From assembly GCF_042680885.1 (NCBI RefSeq), contig NZ_JBHUEO010000019.1, positions 1 through 64,000 of the forward strand: 64,000 nucleotides of DNA, given 5' to 3'. Source of the DNA: Siminovitchia sediminis. GTDB lineage: Bacteria; Bacillota; Bacilli; Bacillales; Bacillaceae_C. This document shows positions 8,523 through 16,820 of this stretch, in pieces (the stretch's first letter is position 1; the number at the start of each line of letters is the position of its first letter). The notes under the pieces were generated by a model. The model saw nothing but the letters and a program-made list of their open reading frames with translations. It made no database searches and was not told where the DNA came from. Both the position numbers and the translations under genes were made by a program.

Positions 8523-9341
8523 ATGGCAATTACTTGGACAAAGGAAAGAGACTATGACGAAATTTTATATGAAACGTATAATGGGATTGCAAAAATAACC
8601 ATTAACCGTCCGGAAGTACATAATGCATTTACTCCAAGAACTGTGTCTGAAATGATCGATGCTTTCGCTTATGCCCGCGATGATGAAAAAATTGGAGCGA
8701 TTATCCTTACCGGTGCAGGGAACAAAGCATTCTGCTCGGGTGGTGACCAAAAAGTCCGAGGTCATGGAGGATATGTTGGAGAAGACAATATTCCGCGTCT
8801 GAATGTGTTGGATCTGCAAAGGTTGATCAGAGTAATACCGAAGCCTGTGGTGGCCATGGTAGCAGGATATGCTATAGGTGGCGGGCACGTATTGCATGTT
8901 GTATGTGATTTGACGATTGCAGCAGATAATGCTGTGTTTGGCCAGACAGGTCCGAAAGTAGGCAGTTTTGATGCCGGCTATGGTTCCGGGTATCTGGCCC
9001 GAATCGTCGGCCACAAAAAGGCTAAGGAAATCTGGTTCCTGTGCCGTCAGTATAATGCACAGGAAGCTCTCGAAATGGGACTGGTCAATACAGTCGTTCC
9101 ACTTGACCAGCTTGAGGAAGAGACCGTGAAATGGTGTGAAGAAATGCTTGAAAAGAGCCCGACTGCACTTCGCTTCTTAAAAGCTGCATTCAATGCGGAT
9201 ACAGACGGATTGGCGGGGCTCCAGCAAATGGCTGGAGATGCAACGCTCCTTTATTATACAACGGATGAAGCAAAAGAAGGACGGGATGCATTCAAAGAGA
9301 AGCGCAAGCCTGACTTTGGCCAATTCCCGCGTTTTCCATAA
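8523..9341 (+). CDS. menB: DHNA-CoA synthase MenB
   Basis: Closes the second ring: o-succinylbenzoyl-CoA to 1,4-dihydroxy-2-naphthoyl-CoA. The 272-residue crotonase-fold protein is full length for the family, with FCSGGDQKVRGHGGY in the oxyanion/CoA region and GQTGPKVGSFDAGYGSGYLA, where MenB carries its key Asp and Tyr. GGAGGAGG lies 8 bases upstream of the ATG. Third-last gene of the operon as found here. Confidence 0.97.
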   Translation: MAITWTKERDYDEILYETYNGIAKITINRPEVHNAFTPRTVSEMIDAFAYARDDEKIGAIILTGAGNKAFCSGGDQKVRGHGGYVGEDNIPRLNVLDLQRLIRVIPKPVVAMVAGYAIGGGHVLHVVCDLTIAADNAVFGQTGPKVGSFDAGYGSGYLARIVGHKKAKEIWFLCRQYNAQEALEMGLVNTVVPLDQLEEETVKWCEEMLEKSPTALRFLKAAFNADTDGLAGLQQMAGDATLLYYTTDEAKEGRDAFKEKRKPDFGQFPRFP

Positions 9342-9412
9342 AAATGTAAGTTAAAGGACCTGGTGGACATCCATCGGGTCTTTTTATCAATGAGAAAGCA
9401 AGGAGTTTTAAT

Positions 9413-10879
9413 ATGGCAATCACTACTCCAAATTGGCTGGAAAAGAGAGTGGACTTATCACCTGATCGTACAGCACTTGTTTTTAAAGACCAATCTTGGA
9501 CCTTTCAAGAGATGTTTACACTGGTTCAAAAGACCGCCGGACAAATGACAGATTTGGTCCCCGGAGACTGCAATCGTGTAGCCGTTCTTTTAAACAATAG
9601 GCCGGAGAGCGTTTGGATTATCCACGCGATTCAACAGCTTGGTCTTGAAACTGTTTTTTTAAACTGCCGTTTAACGGCAAACGAACTCCTTTTTCAAATC
9701 AAAGACAGCAAGCCTGGATTGATCATCTATGACAGCCCTAATGCTCATACACTGGTGAAATTAGAGCCTTCCTTGGAACCTGCCGTTGTTTCGGTAAAAG
9801 AATTGGTCAGCCGTCCTATTCAAAAAATGCCTTATAAGAAAGAGATTCATCTTGATGATGTTTGTTCTATTATGTATACCTCCGGAACAACAGGAAACCC
9901 AAAAGGAGTTTTACAAACATACGGAAATCATTGGTGGAGTGCTTCTGGATCCATCTTGAATATAGGGCTGGAGAAAAATGATTCATGGCTGTGCACAGTG
10001 CCCATTTATCATATTAGCGGATTTTCTATTTTAATGCGAAGCATCATTTATGGCCTTCCCGTCATCTTAATGGAAAAGTTTGACGAAAGGATCGTCAACC
10101 AGCTTTTATCATCAGGACAGGTAACGATCATGTCAGCTGTGTCCGCGATGATCACACGAATGTTAACTGCACAAGGAGAACAATCTTATCATCCGGCATT
10201 CCGATGTTTATTGGCAGGCGGAGGTCCAGTGCCAAAACCGCTGTTGAAAGCATGTAAGGATCAAGGTATTCCGGTGTTCCAGACATACGGAATGACTGAA
10301 ACTTCTTCTCAAATTGTCACACTTTCTCCTGAAGACAGTTTGACCAAACTGGGCTCCGCGGGAAAACCATTATTTCCATCGCAATTGAAAGTTATGGCGG
10401 ATTCTGACCAGGAAGCAAAACCCATGCAGGAAGGAGAAATTTTTGTAAAAGGCCCCAATGTAACCCCCGGTTATTTAAACAGGGATGACGCAAATCGAAT
10501 CTCCTTTAAAGATGGCTGGTTTTCAACAGGAGATATTGGATATAAAGACGAGGACGGGTTTGTTTACATTTTGGACCGGCGTTCTGATCTCATCATTTCT
10601 GGAGGAGAAAATATATATCCGGCTGAACTGGAAGGAGTGCTGGTCAGCCATCCGTCCGTTGAAGAAGCAGGGGTGACAGGAATAGAAGATTCCAAGTGGG
10701 GGAGCGTGCCTTATGGATTTGTAGTTGCGACGGAAGATGTGAAAGAAGAAGAATTAATTGAGTATTGCCGCCAGAAGCTGGCTTCCTATAAGGTGCCCAA
10801 AAGAATTCTTAAGGTGGCCGAGCTTCCCAGAAACGGTGCGAATAAACTTATGAGACGCCTGCTTAAAGATTTATTATAA
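9413..10879 (+). CDS. menE: o-Succinylbenzoate-CoA ligase MenE
   Basis: ATP-dependent acyl-CoA ligase that activates o-succinylbenzoate. The 488-residue ANL-superfamily protein has the P-loop SIMYTSGTTGNPKG near residue 155, the A5 motif YGMTETSS, the hinge DRRSDLIISGGENIYP and the C-terminal catalytic lysine region NGANKLMRR. A strong terminator follows immediately, and menC, which follows menE in B. subtilis, is not found in this window. Confidence 0.95.
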   Translation: MAITTPNWLEKRVDLSPDRTALVFKDQSWTFQEMFTLVQKTAGQMTDLVPGDCNRVAVLLNNRPESVWIIHAIQQLGLETVFLNCRLTANELLFQIKDSKPGLIIYDSPNAHTLVKLEPSLEPAVVSVKELVSRPIQKMPYKKEIHLDDVCSIMYTSGTTGNPKGVLQTYGNHWWSASGSILNIGLEKNDSWLCTVPIYHISGFSILMRSIIYGLPVILMEKFDERIVNQLLSSGQVTIMSAVSAMITRMLTAQGEQSYHPAFRCLLAGGGPVPKPLLKACKDQGIPVFQTYGMTETSSQIVTLSPEDSLTKLGSAGKPLFPSQLKVMADSDQEAKPMQEGEIFVKGPNVTPGYLNRDDANRISFKDGWFSTGDIGYKDEDGFVYILDRRSDLIISGGENIYPAELEGVLVSHPSVEEAGVTGIEDSKWGSVPYGFVVATEDVKEEELIEYCRQKLASYKVPKRILKVAELPRNGANKLMRRLLKDLL

Positions 10880-10887
10880 AATAACCA

Positions 10888-10919
10888 AAGGAACGGGGAC
10901 AGCATGATCCCCGTTCCTT
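10888..10919. terminator. Terminator after menE
   Basis: AAGGAACGGGGA pairs with TCCCCGTTCCTT around an 8-base loop. Only a short T-run follows, but the 12-bp GC-rich stem at the operon end supports a terminator shared with the convergent small gene. Confidence 0.7.
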
Positions 10920-10922
10920 CCA

Positions 10923-11084
10923 TTACTGCATTTGTTTATGAACGAACGTCTGGCAATCCGTTTCTTTTTCGTTGTCTGCTTCTTGCCCCGTATGGCTCAC
11001 AATATAAATACGGTCTGCTGCACATAAATTTCCCTCTTGCCAGAAATGACAATTCTTTACTTCACAAAGAACATCTTCAGCCAT
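10923..11084 (-). CDS. DUF1540 small Cys-rich protein
   Basis: A 53-residue protein with three of the conserved Cys in CEVKNCHFW and NLCAADRI, and the fourth in ETDCQTF. This is the DUF1540 pattern found in spore formers; the spaced Cys/His may bind metal. The ATG at 11084 follows AGGAGTG. Function is unknown; the family is often linked to spores in the literature. It converges on menE across the shared terminator. Confidence 0.85.
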   Translation of the reverse strand: MAEDVLCEVKNCHFWQEGNLCAADRIYIVSHTGQEADNEKETDCQTFVHKQMQ

Positions 11085-11158
11085 GCGTATCACTCCTTGT
11101 CAGTTGATACAGGAGTATTTTCAGCTTAAATGACATGAAGTATGTGAGGAAAGAAACG

Positions 11159-11389
11159 TCAATTTTCGTTTTTAATTTTCTCCGGGACGTGGTCAATCCC
11201 CCCCGGATGGAATGGATGGCATTTTATAATTCGCCTGAATGTCATCCATCCTCCGCGAATGGCACCAAACCTCCGAATGGCCTCCAAGCCGTATTGAGAA
11301 CAAGTCGGATAGAATCTGCACGTGGGAGGCTTGATCGGAGAGATCAATTTTTGATAAAAACGGATAATGAAAATAAATAATTGCTTCAT
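11159..11389 (-). CDS. yidD: Membrane protein insertion efficiency factor YidD
   Basis: A 76-residue protein of the YidD family (YtjA in B. subtilis), which associates with the inner face of the membrane and helps YidC insert proteins. Diagnostic residues are the Cys-rich core CRFYPTCSQY and the region GGWMTFRRIIKCHPFHPGG. Length is normal for the family. It is followed on the same strand, upstream, by a small membrane protein gene. Confidence 0.95.
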   Translation of the reverse strand: MKQLFIFIIRFYQKLISPIKPPTCRFYPTCSQYGLEAIRRFGAIRGGWMTFRRIIKCHPFHPGGIDHVPEKIKNEN

Positions 11390-11404
11390 TTTGAATAGCT
11401 TCTT

Positions 11405-11569
11405 TCATCGCTTGGAATAACCGGTTTCCTCAGCCGAGGCATGTTCTTGCTTAGTTGGCATCGGGTCAACGGTATGTTTTACTTTATAAGCTTTAGACGT
11501 AACCAAAGCGGTAACTGCTATCACGGCAATACAAATGATTACAGCAATGATCATGATCATGAACATCAT
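11405..11569 (-). CDS. ytzI: Small membrane protein, YtzI-like
   Basis: About 54 residues from ATG at 11569: one hydrophobic helix rich in I, V, A and M (residues ~2-25), then TSKAYKVKHTVDPMP and a hydrophilic tail. This resembles the YtzI family of Bacillus. A longer form from 11635 is possible, but the codons before 11569 look non-coding and the internal start has a G-rich site upstream. No function is known. Confidence 0.65.
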   Translation of the reverse strand: MMFMIMIIAVIICIAVIAVTALVTSKAYKVKHTVDPMPTKQEHASAEETGYSKR

Positions 11570-11690
11570 GGCTTTCCAATCCCCCTGTCTATATGAGCCT
11601 ATTGTAGCATAATTTTGATTGCCGTAGGAAAACATATCATTGTTTGGATGCTGTTACAATAGGGTAAGGTATATACAGGAGGTTGATAAA

Positions 11691-12149
11691 ATGTCTACAG
11701 AAAACCAACAATTGATCGAGCTGGTCAATAAACAGGTGGCAAGCTGGACAGTACTCTACACGAAGCTACATAATTACCACTGGTTTGTAAAAGGGCCAAA
11801 TTTCTTTACACTGCATGAAAAATTTGAGGAACTATATAATGAGGCAGCCCTCCACATTGACGAACTTGCTGAAAGATTGTTGGCATTAGGCGGAGAGCCG
11901 GTTGCGACCTTAAGAGAATCACTCGAGCTGGCAAGCGTTCAAGAAGCTGAAGGCAAAAAATCGGCTGAAGAAATGGTTCAGGATACGGTTAGTGATTTTG
12001 AAACACTTATAGCGGAATTGAAAAAAGGCATAGAACTTGCTGACAATGCAGGTGACGAGACAACAGGTGATATGCTGCTGTCTATCCATCAAAGTTTGGA
12101 AAAGCATAATTGGATGCTTAAGGCCTTCCTGGGAGAAAAAATCCAATAA
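11691..12149 (+). CDS. dps: Dps-family ferritin-like DNA-protection protein
   Basis: A 152-residue Dps protein that oxidises and stores iron and protects DNA under oxidative stress and starvation. The ferroxidase-site pattern is visible: YHWFVKGPNFFTLHEKFEELY followed by IDELAERLLALGGEP (shown in parts; the His, Asp and Glu ligands lie at subunit interfaces). ATG at 11691 was chosen because AGGAGGTTGATAAA precedes it. A terminator follows directly. PerR or sigma-B control is common in relatives, but no clear box was identified here. Confidence 0.93.
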   Translation: MSTENQQLIELVNKQVASWTVLYTKLHNYHWFVKGPNFFTLHEKFEELYNEAALHIDELAERLLALGGEPVATLRESLELASVQEAEGKKSAEEMVQDTVSDFETLIAELKKGIELADNAGDETTGDMLLSIHQSLEKHNWMLKAFLGEKIQ

Positions 12150-12152
12150 AGT

Positions 12153-12182
12153 AAAAAGCCTGGAGCAAATCCAGGCTTTTTC
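12153..12182 (+). terminator. Terminator after dps
   Basis: AAAAGCCTGG pairs with CCAGGCTTTT around a 7-base loop and is followed by T. Confidence 0.85.
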
Positions 12183-12294
12183 GATGATTGAATTAGTACC
12201 AAAAGAATGGCCGCCTGTTCAAAAGTATGAAACCAGCTATTCTGAAATTTCCGCCTTCTGATATAATAAACGCGGAATTCCATATATGTATATT

Positions 12295-12558
12295 TTAGTG
12301 CAAAGGCTTATAATAGTCGGGACCGTTTTCTTTTCTGCCTTCAATTTGCGCAAATTTCCCTTTTAGCGTTTCCAGCATATATAACCGAATAAAGTAGTGT
12401 AGTTCATATTCGTTCATCTCCTTTACAATTTCTATTAAATCTTCGTGATCATACCCTTCCAATACAGCGAAAGTAATCATGTCTAAATCTTCTTCATCGC
12501 CAGTCAGCTTATCACGGTACAATTCAAATAATTCATCGATCAGTTTCATTTCATTCAC
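12295..12558 (-). CDS. Conserved small acidic protein (DUF6154-like)
   Basis: An 87-residue acidic, probably all-helical protein with LIDELFELYRDKLTGDEED near the N-terminus and YELHYFIRLYMLETL further on. I associate this pattern with the DUF6154 family of Bacillus, from memory. Met4 is an alternative start. It is convergent with dps and divergent from the next gene; function is unknown. Confidence 0.65.
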   Translation of the reverse strand: MNEMKLIDELFELYRDKLTGDEEDLDMITFAVLEGYDHEDLIEIVKEMNEYELHYFIRLYMLETLKGKFAQIEGRKENGPDYYKPLH

Positions 12559-12703
12559 CCTTTCGCCAGCGTTTTGTTCTTAGTATATATATACCCTTTA
12601 ATGGTGAGAACAATCAAATATAATTAATATTTTATTGTCTGGAATAAAACAGATAGATACCATGCACACTATACATAACTAATTGCTAAAGGAGCTATTT
12701 CCA

Positions 12704-13033
12704 TTGAACGATCAAAAGAAAACATATTATATATCTGTGGGCCCGGGAGAAATTTTAACCACTCCTTCAGCATCGCCCTGGCAATTTAAGATTGAGGCAA
12801 ACGATGAGGAAATTACAAAACTTCGGGCAATATTTGATTCCAGCCAAGTAAACAGCATCGGTGATTTTTTTAGGGCACACGTGCCTTATGTAGAGTATTC
12901 AAATGACTCTACCAATGATCAGCATGACTCTAATTTGTACAGGGTATATCACATGATATACGAACTGGGGGATCAAGAGGCACGTGACCATATAGAAAGT
13001 ATGGGCATTCTTGACGGATTTAGAAGTGAATAA
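12704..13033 (+). CDS. Conserved hypothetical protein next to ytkD
   Basis: A 109-residue protein starting at TTG 12704 with AAAGGAG 7 bases upstream. It has SVGPGEI, SPWQFKIEANDEEI, FFRAHVPYVEY and YELGDQEARDHIESMGIL. Homologs with the same order of motifs sit beside ytkD in other bacilli, sometimes labelled hydrolase without evidence. No catalytic motif is apparent. Confidence 0.65.
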   Translation: MNDQKKTYYISVGPGEILTTPSASPWQFKIEANDEEITKLRAIFDSSQVNSIGDFFRAHVPYVEYSNDSTNDQHDSNLYRVYHMIYELGDQEARDHIESMGILDGFRSE

Positions 13034-13129
13034 ATCAATTCAGTTGAATTGAATGTGAATAATAGTATATTTTAAAAGCGTTGGAGATATTTCCAGCGCG
13101 TTTTTCATTTTCAAAAAGGAAGATTTTTT

Positions 13130-13606
13130 ATGATTACATTTTTGGATAATTGTCAAAATGAAGTTCAACTTTCATTTCAAAAGCACGCTTTTGAAATGAT
13201 GCCCGGGCATGTATTGGTCATCTGCAAATATCAATCATCCTGGCTGTTAACCAATCATCCCGCGCGTGGACTGGAATTTCCGGGCGGAAAAGTGGAAGAA
13301 GGTGAGACAGTTGAAGAAGCCGGGATTAGAGAAGTATTCGAGGAGACGGGAGGCCACGCATCTATTCTCGATTATCTCGGAGAATACAAAGTAGTGGACA
13401 AAGAAAAAGGCCCTTTCGTCAAAGCAATTCTTGCAGCAGAGATTTATCAGTTGGAGAAAAAGGACCATTATTTAGAAACCGAAGGTCCTGTGCTGATCAA
13501 GGGAGATCTCACTTCCAGGCTGCAAGGAAGCGACTTCAGCTTTATTATGAAAGATAAAGTAGTTCCAACGGCTCTTCGGAAAATATGGGATCGAAGGTTG
13601 CTTTAG
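13130..13606 (+). CDS. ytkD: NUDIX pyrophosphohydrolase YtkD
   Basis: A 158-residue NUDIX hydrolase. The Nudix box begins with GGKVEEGETVEEAG and ends with REVFEETGG at about residues 52-74, with all metal-binding glutamates present. B. subtilis YtkD hydrolyses nucleoside triphosphates, is reported to act on 8-oxo-dGTP, and can start RNA decay by removing pyrophosphate from the 5' end. It is a single gene with a short leader; a gene-poor stretch follows. Confidence 0.92.
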   Translation: MITFLDNCQNEVQLSFQKHAFEMMPGHVLVICKYQSSWLLTNHPARGLEFPGGKVEEGETVEEAGIREVFEETGGHASILDYLGEYKVVDKEKGPFVKAILAAEIYQLEKKDHYLETEGPVLIKGDLTSRLQGSDFSFIMKDKVVPTALRKIWDRRLL

Positions 13607-14004
13607 GGTATTGTATAAAATAGAGATTAGATTCACTGAGGCTCAAGGGATCCGAAGACATTGGCATATGCCGACGTATAGCTGGTGACATCACGGTGGC
13701 GAAGGAAAGTTCATGGCTCCCGAAATTAGCAGGAAGGTTCGGGATTGGTCGGCAAGGCAGGTTCAAGGAGCCAAAATATGAGCCTAAGGTGTAAATAGGT
13801 CACCAAGAAAGGTTTCATCCCGCCCACACGCTTAAGCTGGTCGTTAAAAGTGTTCATAGCTCCGAATGGCTCAAAGGACTGGAAAAAATGGATCGTCAAG
13901 TACTAAAGGCGGTGCAGCCGGACAATCCGGGAAAACACCGCCATCGGCGAATCAGCAAATGATCTTACGAAGTCCTGAAAGGAGAAATAGAAACAGCCTG
14001 CAGA
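13607..14004. other. Gene-poor stretch with degraded coding look
   Basis: About 400 bases without a supportable gene. Short open stretches exist, for example one reading LEKMDRQVLKAVQPDNPG around 13878-13931 on the plus strand, but they are broken by stops and frame changes and match nothing I recognise. Partly complementary blocks TGGCTCC and GGAGCCA lie at ~13712 and ~13769. It may be a remnant of a lost gene. Confidence 0.4.
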
Positions 14005-14814
14005 TCAGACAGGGTCCTTAATGAGTTTTTTCTCAAGCCACTCGACAAGCTGATACATAATGGTCGCAAAGATAACGATCAGAAATAACGAAAGCATGAC
14101 AAGGGTAAAATTGAACACTTGAAATCCGTAAATAATCATATAGCCAAGACCTTTGGCTGATACTAGAAATTCGCCGACAATGACTCCAACCCAGGATAAA
14201 CCGACATTCACTTTTAAAGTAGATATAATGGTTGGAAAGCAGGCAGGCAAAATAGCCTCCTGGAATGATTGTCTTTTCGTAGCTCCGAAAGAGCGCATGA
14301 CTTTTATATAATTTTCATCCACATCCCGAAAAGCAGAATAGACAACAATGGTTGTAATAATTACGGAAATGATTGTACCCATCGCAATGATGGAGGTAAG
14401 TCCCGGGCCGAGCCCGACGATAAGAATAGGTCCCAACGCTACCTTCGGCATGGCATTCATGATAACAAGATAGGGATCGAGTACTTTGGACAGGAACGGC
14501 GACCACCATAGGATTGCTGCAAAAATGGTGCCGAGAAGAGTGCCTAGTATGAAACCTGACACGGTTTCAAAAACCGTTATACCGAGGTGGGAAAATAATG
14601 ATCCATCCGCTGTTTTTTCAACGAGCAGTGCCCAAACCTTTGTAGGATAGCTGAAAATCAGCGGGTCAATCCATTGGCTGCGGCTGGCAGCCTCCCAGAG
14701 AGAAAAAAATAACGTGACAATCAGCAGCTGATAAAAGAGAGTCCAGCGTTTTTCTTTGGCAAGTTGTTGCTTATATTGATGATGAAGGAATTGGGGATCA
14801 TTGTTCTTCTTCAA
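14005..14814 (-). CDS. ytlD: ABC transporter permease (YtlD-like)
   Basis: A 269-residue permease of the nitrate/sulfonate/taurine/pyrimidine-precursor type with six predicted membrane helices. The EAA loop is near RSFGATKRQSFQEAILPACF. TTG at 14814 is chosen as start, with AAGGAG 10 bases upstream and a 17-base overlap with the ATPase gene; a longer ATG start at 14862 would overlap more. It works with the ATPase and lipoprotein encoded upstream on the same strand. Substrate is not determined by sequence. Confidence 0.85.
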   Translation of the reverse strand: MKKNNDPQFLHHQYKQQLAKEKRWTLFYQLLIVTLFFSLWEAASRSQWIDPLIFSYPTKVWALLVEKTADGSLFSHLGITVFETVSGFILGTLLGTIFAAILWWSPFLSKVLDPYLVIMNAMPKVALGPILIVGLGPGLTSIIAMGTIISVIITTIVVYSAFRDVDENYIKVMRSFGATKRQSFQEAILPACFPTIISTLKVNVGLSWVGVIVGEFLVSAKGLGYMIIYGFQVFNFTLVMLSLFLIVIFATIMYQLVEWLEKKLIKDPV

Positions 14815-15571
14815 GAGTTTCCAGCTCCTTCCAGATGGTGCTGAATAGATCGTAGTAAGCATCTTGACTGCGAACTTTTAGAGGAGTTAAATGTCGTAAT
14901 TCATCCGGTATTGTAAACACTTTATGCACTCTGCCGGGTTTCGCAGCAAACAGTAAAATTCTGTCACTCATCGAAATAGCTTCACCAATATCATGTGTCA
15001 CTAAAACAGCAGTCTTTTGATATGACTTTAATATTTCAAAAACCAGGTTCTCCAGCTTTAATTTTGTTTGATAATCAAGTGCCGAAAACGGTTCATCCAG
15101 CAATAAAAGCTTTGGATCTACTGCCATGGTACGGGCCAAAGCAGCACGCTGGCGCATTCCTCCTGAAAGCTGGCGGGGAAATTGTGTTTCAACTCCTTTT
15201 AGTCCGATTTGTTCCAAAAAGGATAAAGCTTTTTCCTTTGACTCCGGGGTAAGAGACCGGTTGAGTTTCAGACCAATGAGAATATTTTCTTCAATGGTTT
15301 TCCATGGGAATAAATAATCCTGCTGCAGCATGTAGCCGATAAGGTTTTTCTGCAAATCAGGAGGCTGCCCATCAATTTTTACCTGTCCGTCTGTGGGGGT
15401 AAGCAAACCTGCCATGATGGAAAGCAGAGTAGTTTTTCCGCATCCCGATGGACCGATAAGAGAGATAAACTCTCCTTCCTCTACAGAAAATGAGACGTCT
15501 TTTAAAGCGGTGGTAACGGAGGATGGGGAGAAGTAATGGTGTCCAACATGCTCTGCTGTTAAAAAGCTCAT
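14798..15571 (-). CDS. ytlC: ABC transporter ATPase (YtlC-like)
   Basis: A 257-residue ABC ATPase with Walker A GPSGCGKTT, Q-loop YMLQQDYLFPW, signature LSGGMRQR, Walker B LLLLDEPFSALD and H-loop VTHDIGEA. Its closest family members are SsuB/TauB/ThiZ-type ATPases. It lies between the lipoprotein and permease genes. The start at 15571 has AAAGGAGG upstream. Confidence 0.92.
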   Translation of the reverse strand: MSFLTAEHVGHHYFSPSSVTTALKDVSFSVEEGEFISLIGPSGCGKTTLLSIMAGLLTPTDGQVKIDGQPPDLQKNLIGYMLQQDYLFPWKTIEENILIGLKLNRSLTPESKEKALSFLEQIGLKGVETQFPRQLSGGMRQRAALARTMAVDPKLLLLDEPFSALDYQTKLKLENLVFEILKSYQKTAVLVTHDIGEAISMSDRILLFAAKPGRVHKVFTIPDELRHLTPLKVRSQDAYYDLFSTIWKELETLEEEQ

Positions 15572-15605
15572 GAAGTTTTCGGCCTCCTTTCAAGCCAGTA
15601 CTGAT

Positions 15606-15634
15606 GAGAAAGGCTGCTAATTGCAGCCTTTCTC
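15606..15634. other. Hairpin between ytlA and ytlC
   Basis: GAGAAAGGCTGC pairs perfectly with GCAGCCTTTCTC around a 5-base loop in the gap between the lipoprotein and ATPase genes. No T-run follows on the minus strand, so it probably acts as an RNA stability or partial termination element that makes binding protein more abundant than the pump. Confidence 0.6.
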
Positions 15635-15722
15635 CCATTGTTGGTCTATATTTAAAATATCTCTCTTGTAAAAACTGACAGCTTTTTTTGTTTCTTTTAT
15701 GAGATATTGCCTAAACCATTTC

Positions 15723-16721
15723 TTATTCATTCATGACTTTTTCTACAATGTCCGTATTGACAAGAGTATCGTAGTCCACTTTTTCAGGAAGTTCTCCAGC
15801 TTCTTCCATGATGTTCTGCAAGTTCTCCCAGCCTTCTTCTGTTAATGTCATTTTTTCTGCAAATGATCCTTGATTTTTATATCTTTCTATAACCGTGGCT
15901 AAAGTCTCTACATCTGAGTCTTCAAAATATGGCTGTACCACTTTGGCAATGTCTTCTCCACTGCTTTTTTCTACCCATTGTTGGGCTTTATATAGGGCAC
16001 GCACAAATTTCTCCACTGTTTCTTCGTTATCTTTTATATAGCTTTCCTTTGCCATAAATGTGGTATAAGGCACGTGACCGGATTCTTCGCCAAATGAAGC
16101 GACGATATAACCCGTTCCTTCTTTTTCAAAAACAGAGGCAGTCGGTTCAAACAATTGTACATAATCACCGGTTCCCGAGGCGAAGGAATTGGCAATGTTC
16201 GCAAAGTCAATGTTTTGAATTAATTCCAGGTCTTGATGAGGATCAATCCCATGTTTTTTCAATACAAATTCACCGACCATTTGCGGCATTCCGCCTTTCC
16301 GTTGTCCCAGGAATGTTGAGCCTTTGAGCTGATCCCATTCAAAATCGTCAACTTTTTCCCGAGAAACCAAAAAGGTTCCGTCGGTTTGGGTTAATTGTGC
16401 AAAATTGATAACAGGATCATTTGTGCCTTGAGCATATACGTAAATGGACGTTTCAGAACCGACGAGGGCAATATCGGCTGCATCCGACAGCAAGGCGGTC
16501 ATCGTTTTATCCCCGCCCCATGTTGTTTTTAATTCGACATCCAATCCCTCATCTTCAAAATATCCGTTGGCCAGAGCTATATATTGAGGAGTATAAAATA
16601 CAGACCGGGTCACTTCCGCCAAGCTCACTTTTGTGCGCTCTTCTTTCTGTGAGCAGGCGGATGCAAACATTAACAAGAAAACAGCAACCATCAACATTCC
16701 GATCTTTAACCAGCGTTTCAT
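15723..16721 (-). CDS. ytlA: ABC transporter substrate-binding lipoprotein (YtlA-like)
   Basis: A 332-residue secreted binding protein of the SsuA/NrtA/ThiY fold. A basic N-terminus, a hydrophobic segment and the lipobox-like FASAC at ~residues 17-21 indicate lipid anchoring on the outer membrane face. VFYTPQYIALANGYFEDEG is the conserved start of the ligand domain. ATG at 16721 was chosen for its AGGAGGT site. Aliphatic sulfonates, nitrate or a pyrimidine precursor of thiamine are all possible ligands; no thi-box was found upstream. Confidence 0.85.
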   Translation of the reverse strand: MKRWLKIGMLMVAVFLLMFASACSQKEERTKVSLAEVTRSVFYTPQYIALANGYFEDEGLDVELKTTWGGDKTMTALLSDAADIALVGSETSIYVYAQGTNDPVINFAQLTQTDGTFLVSREKVDDFEWDQLKGSTFLGQRKGGMPQMVGEFVLKKHGIDPHQDLELIQNIDFANIANSFASGTGDYVQLFEPTASVFEKEGTGYIVASFGEESGHVPYTTFMAKESYIKDNEETVEKFVRALYKAQQWVEKSSGEDIAKVVQPYFEDSDVETLATVIERYKNQGSFAEKMTLTEEGWENLQNIMEEAGELPEKVDYDTLVNTDIVEKVMNE

Positions 16722-16820
16722 GCGGATACCTCCTGTCAAGTCTTGCAGGACTTAAGTAATTTGGGCTAACATATCGTATGAAAAGCATGAAGATGTGTGA
16801 TTACTTGAAAAGGGGTCTAG

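Noticed and set aside
13130..13606. MutT (8-oxo-dGTPase) as the specific name
   Set aside because: The Nudix box alone does not distinguish substrates; size and synteny fit YtkD better.
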